Shown here: positions 62,401 to 64,000 of the stretch, in pieces | Position numbering within the stretch: the stretch's first letter is position 1 | Layout: each line of letters begins with the position of its first letter | Assembly (NCBI RefSeq): GCF_014839835.1 | Contig: NC_071644.1 | Coordinates: forward strand, 9,401,266 to 9,465,265 | Length of the DNA: 64,000 nucleotides | Direction of reading: 5' to 3' | DNA from: Dryobates pubescens | Taxonomy: Eukaryota > Chordata > Aves > Piciformes > Picidae | Translations under genes and position numbers: made by a program | The notes under the pieces: generated by a model | What the model was told of the DNA's origin: nothing | What the model saw: only the letters and a program-made list of their open reading frames with translations | Databases searched by the model: none

Positions 62401-63309
62401 CCAGCATGCAGCCTGATGCCGAGTGGAACCCTGGGGCATGTGCCTGCCACGCTCCGACCCTGGCATCTGCCCCACAGCCACTACTAGCACAGGTTTGCCC
62501 CACCACGGCTCTGCTCCACGGCCACTCTGGGCACAGCTGGGCACTGCCGCACTGAGGTGCGCTCCCCATTGCAGCTGGCATCGCGCGAGAGCAGCCCCGA
62601 GGGCCTGCGCAGGGCCGACTCCACCAGGAGGTCCAGGAACTTCGGCAAGCAGCCGAGCACCGGGGACTACTACAAGCAGCTGGGGCACGGCTTGGGGGAG
62701 CAGCCCGGCCCGCGGCGAATGGCGCACAGTGAGGAGGTGAGCGCCCAGCCTCGCACCCACGGCCAGCACGTGGCTCGGTGGCACCCGTGCCAGGCGACGC
62801 CGGCCCCTGCTCTCTTCCAGGCATCACCCATCTCGACGGATACCATGCGCAACGGGGAGAGCAAGCCTGGCACCGAACTGCCGCCGCCACCACCACCCCC
62901 ACCGCTGCCCGATGCCAGCTGCCCGCCACCCCCACCACCACCTCCACTGGCCGAGACCTCTGCCGGTCCCCGCCGCTCCTCCTCCTCCACGGGAAGTAAG
63001 TGGCGGGGTACTGGGTGGGCACGGGGAGCAATCCTGGGCATCATGCCATCGGCTGCACCGCGGCATCGGCCGTCCCGGCGCCTGTCCTCCTGCGGCTCCG
63101 CGGTTGCACGGCTCCTGACGGCCTCTCTGTCCTTCTCTCCTCCGGTGTCGGCGCGGGGGCCCCCACGCCCGCCCGCCCCCGCCTGCTCTCACTGCTGGCC
63201 GCTTCTCTTCTCTCTTGTCTCACGGTGGCCAAATCCTTCCTCTGCCGCGCGTCCTGCGCCGCCTCTCTGCTTCTCCCCCTAGGAGGAAAGGCGCTCAGGC
63301 AGATGAAGA
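56440..63309 (+). CDS. ESPN: Espin, N-terminal part (runs off the right end)
   Basis: Actin-bundling protein of hair-cell stereocilia and microvilli; loss causes deafness in mammals. Exons: 56440-56733, 57342-57535, 59684-59870, 59949-60131, 60212-60343, 60442-60661, 60734-61011, 62575-62736, 62821-62995, 63283-63309 (the last is an optional 27-nt exon). The frame holds across all junctions. Residues 1 to about 330 are ankyrin repeats ([64 protein letters not shown]). Next come the conserved [10 protein letters not shown] and [10 protein letters not shown], then proline-rich runs [15 protein letters not shown] and [14 protein letters not shown] that bind profilin/SH3 in known espins. Last comes the second actin-site region [14 protein letters not shown]. 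The WH2 and C-terminal actin-bundling module expected downstream lie beyond 64000. Confidence 0.95.
57840..59683 (+). other. Long ESPN intron 2 with AT-rich islands
   Basis: Intron 2 spans 57536-59683. No exon is recognised. AT-rich patches stand out against GC-rich DNA: TTATGTAAATGG near 57860, GAATTATTTAGGGC near 58563, a longer patch at about 58975-59095 (with forkhead core TGTTTAC, TTTTAAATATTC and TTAATAAAAC), and another at about 59357-59440. These could be regulatory elements; that role is inferred from composition only. Confidence 0.35.
61012..62574 (+). other. ESPN intron 7, no exon recognised
   Basis: A 1.56-kb intron. It holds a short inverted repeat, CTCGTTAGC (61753-61761) with GCTAATGAG (61771-61779), one mismatch and a 9-bp spacer, beside TTTTGTTTTTTC. 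Mammalian ESPN uses internal promoters for shorter isoforms, but I could not identify an alternative first exon here. Confidence 0.4.
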
Positions 63310-64000
63310 GTAAGTACCAGCGCCCTACACTCCTGCTCAGGGGGTGCCCTGCCATGGTGGAGGGGCCGAGCTCAGCACGGTCCTGCCCAGAGCCACGGGG
63401 CATCGACGGCCTCCGTGCTGCCAGCTGCCCACAGCCCTCCTGCCTGCCAAACCCTTGCTGCTGCGTCGCCAGGCCCGTGTGCCATGTGGGTGCCTCAAGC
63501 GCCGACGCAAGGCTGGCAGGGACGGGGAGGCGGCCGGGGCCCCACACCCCCTGTGGCCCCCTTGGCCCCACCGCCAGCCTCGGACACAGAGGAGCTTTGT
63601 TTGGGCTCAGCCGGCCGGCGTGACCCCGCCACGTGAGCGCACCGGCCGCTCCCCGCCGCTGATCACGGCCGGCAGGCTTGGCCGCCGCTCAGCGCCTGCT
63701 TTATTAGCGCCAGCGCCTGGGGCTGAGGGGTCTCAGCCGGCGCTGGATGGCAGCACGGGCAGCCCGCTGGCCCCTCAGCACCCGCAGCCGTCTGGCCCCG
63801 GCACGGCGCGGCAGAGCGGGGCGAGCTGCGGGCGCCGGCGGCGGGGAGGGGGCTCTGCTGTGGCACGGCGCAATGGGCCGCTAGGGACTCGCACATGGCT
63901 GGCATGGACGGTGGGTGCTCGCGGGGCGGGCGGCGCAGCCAGTGGTGAGGGCATCCTCAGAGGCACTGCTGTGCCCCGGTGCTGGTGCCATGCAGCCTTT
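63310..64000 (+). other. ESPN intronic sequence to the window end
   Basis: This follows the donor GTAAGT at 63310. No further espin exon (such as the one beginning STKSFNMM in mammals) was recognised before the window ends. GC-rich with no obvious repeats. Confidence 0.5.

Overview
This window is vertebrate nuclear DNA, almost certainly from a bird microchromosome (probably the counterpart of chicken chromosome 21). Genes have many short exons with GT-AG introns, and base composition is GC-rich. Introns are short (CHD5 has 41 coding exons in 25 kb), the only interspersed repeats recognised are CR1 LINE tails, and GC-rich minisatellites are common. The gene content and order match human 1p36.31.

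From left to right there are seven genes: KCNAB2 (+, 1335-8147), CHD5 (-, 11028-36088), RPL22 (-, 36348-38658), RNF207 (+, 40158-44431), ICMT (-, 46448-49058), ACOT7 (-, 50169-55240) and ESPN (+, from 56440 and running off the right end). I rebuilt each coding sequence exon by exon from splice sites and remembered human orthologue sequences. Every reading frame closes: KCNAB2 398 aa, CHD5 1953 aa, RPL22 128 aa, RNF207 638 aa, ICMT 293 aa, ACOT7 342 aa, and ESPN 608 aa of its N-terminal part plus an optional 9-codon exon. No gene looks broken.

KCNAB2 and CHD5 are convergent and share an overlapping poly(A) signal near 10.0 kb. CHD5 and RPL22 are tandem on the minus strand, with the RPL22 poly(A) signal about 200 bp from the CHD5 start codon. 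RNF207 and ICMT converge. ICMT and ACOT7 are tandem with only about 590 bp between them. ACOT7 and ESPN diverge from a 1.2-kb CpG-rich interval. The mammalian neighbours HES3, GPR153 and HES2 are not in their expected slots.

The genes do not form one pathway. They are a potassium-channel beta subunit, a NuRD-type chromatin remodeller, a ribosomal protein, a cardiac RING protein that affects hERG, the prenylcysteine methyltransferase, a cytosolic acyl-CoA thioesterase and a hair-cell actin bundler. I see no new biological system. The points most worth a second look are an inactivation-ball first exon on KCNAB2, a long G-run minisatellite inside CHD5, minisatellites touching a splice donor and a stop codon, the missing HES/GPR153 genes, candidate muscle elements in RNF207 and a 27-nt ESPN microexon.
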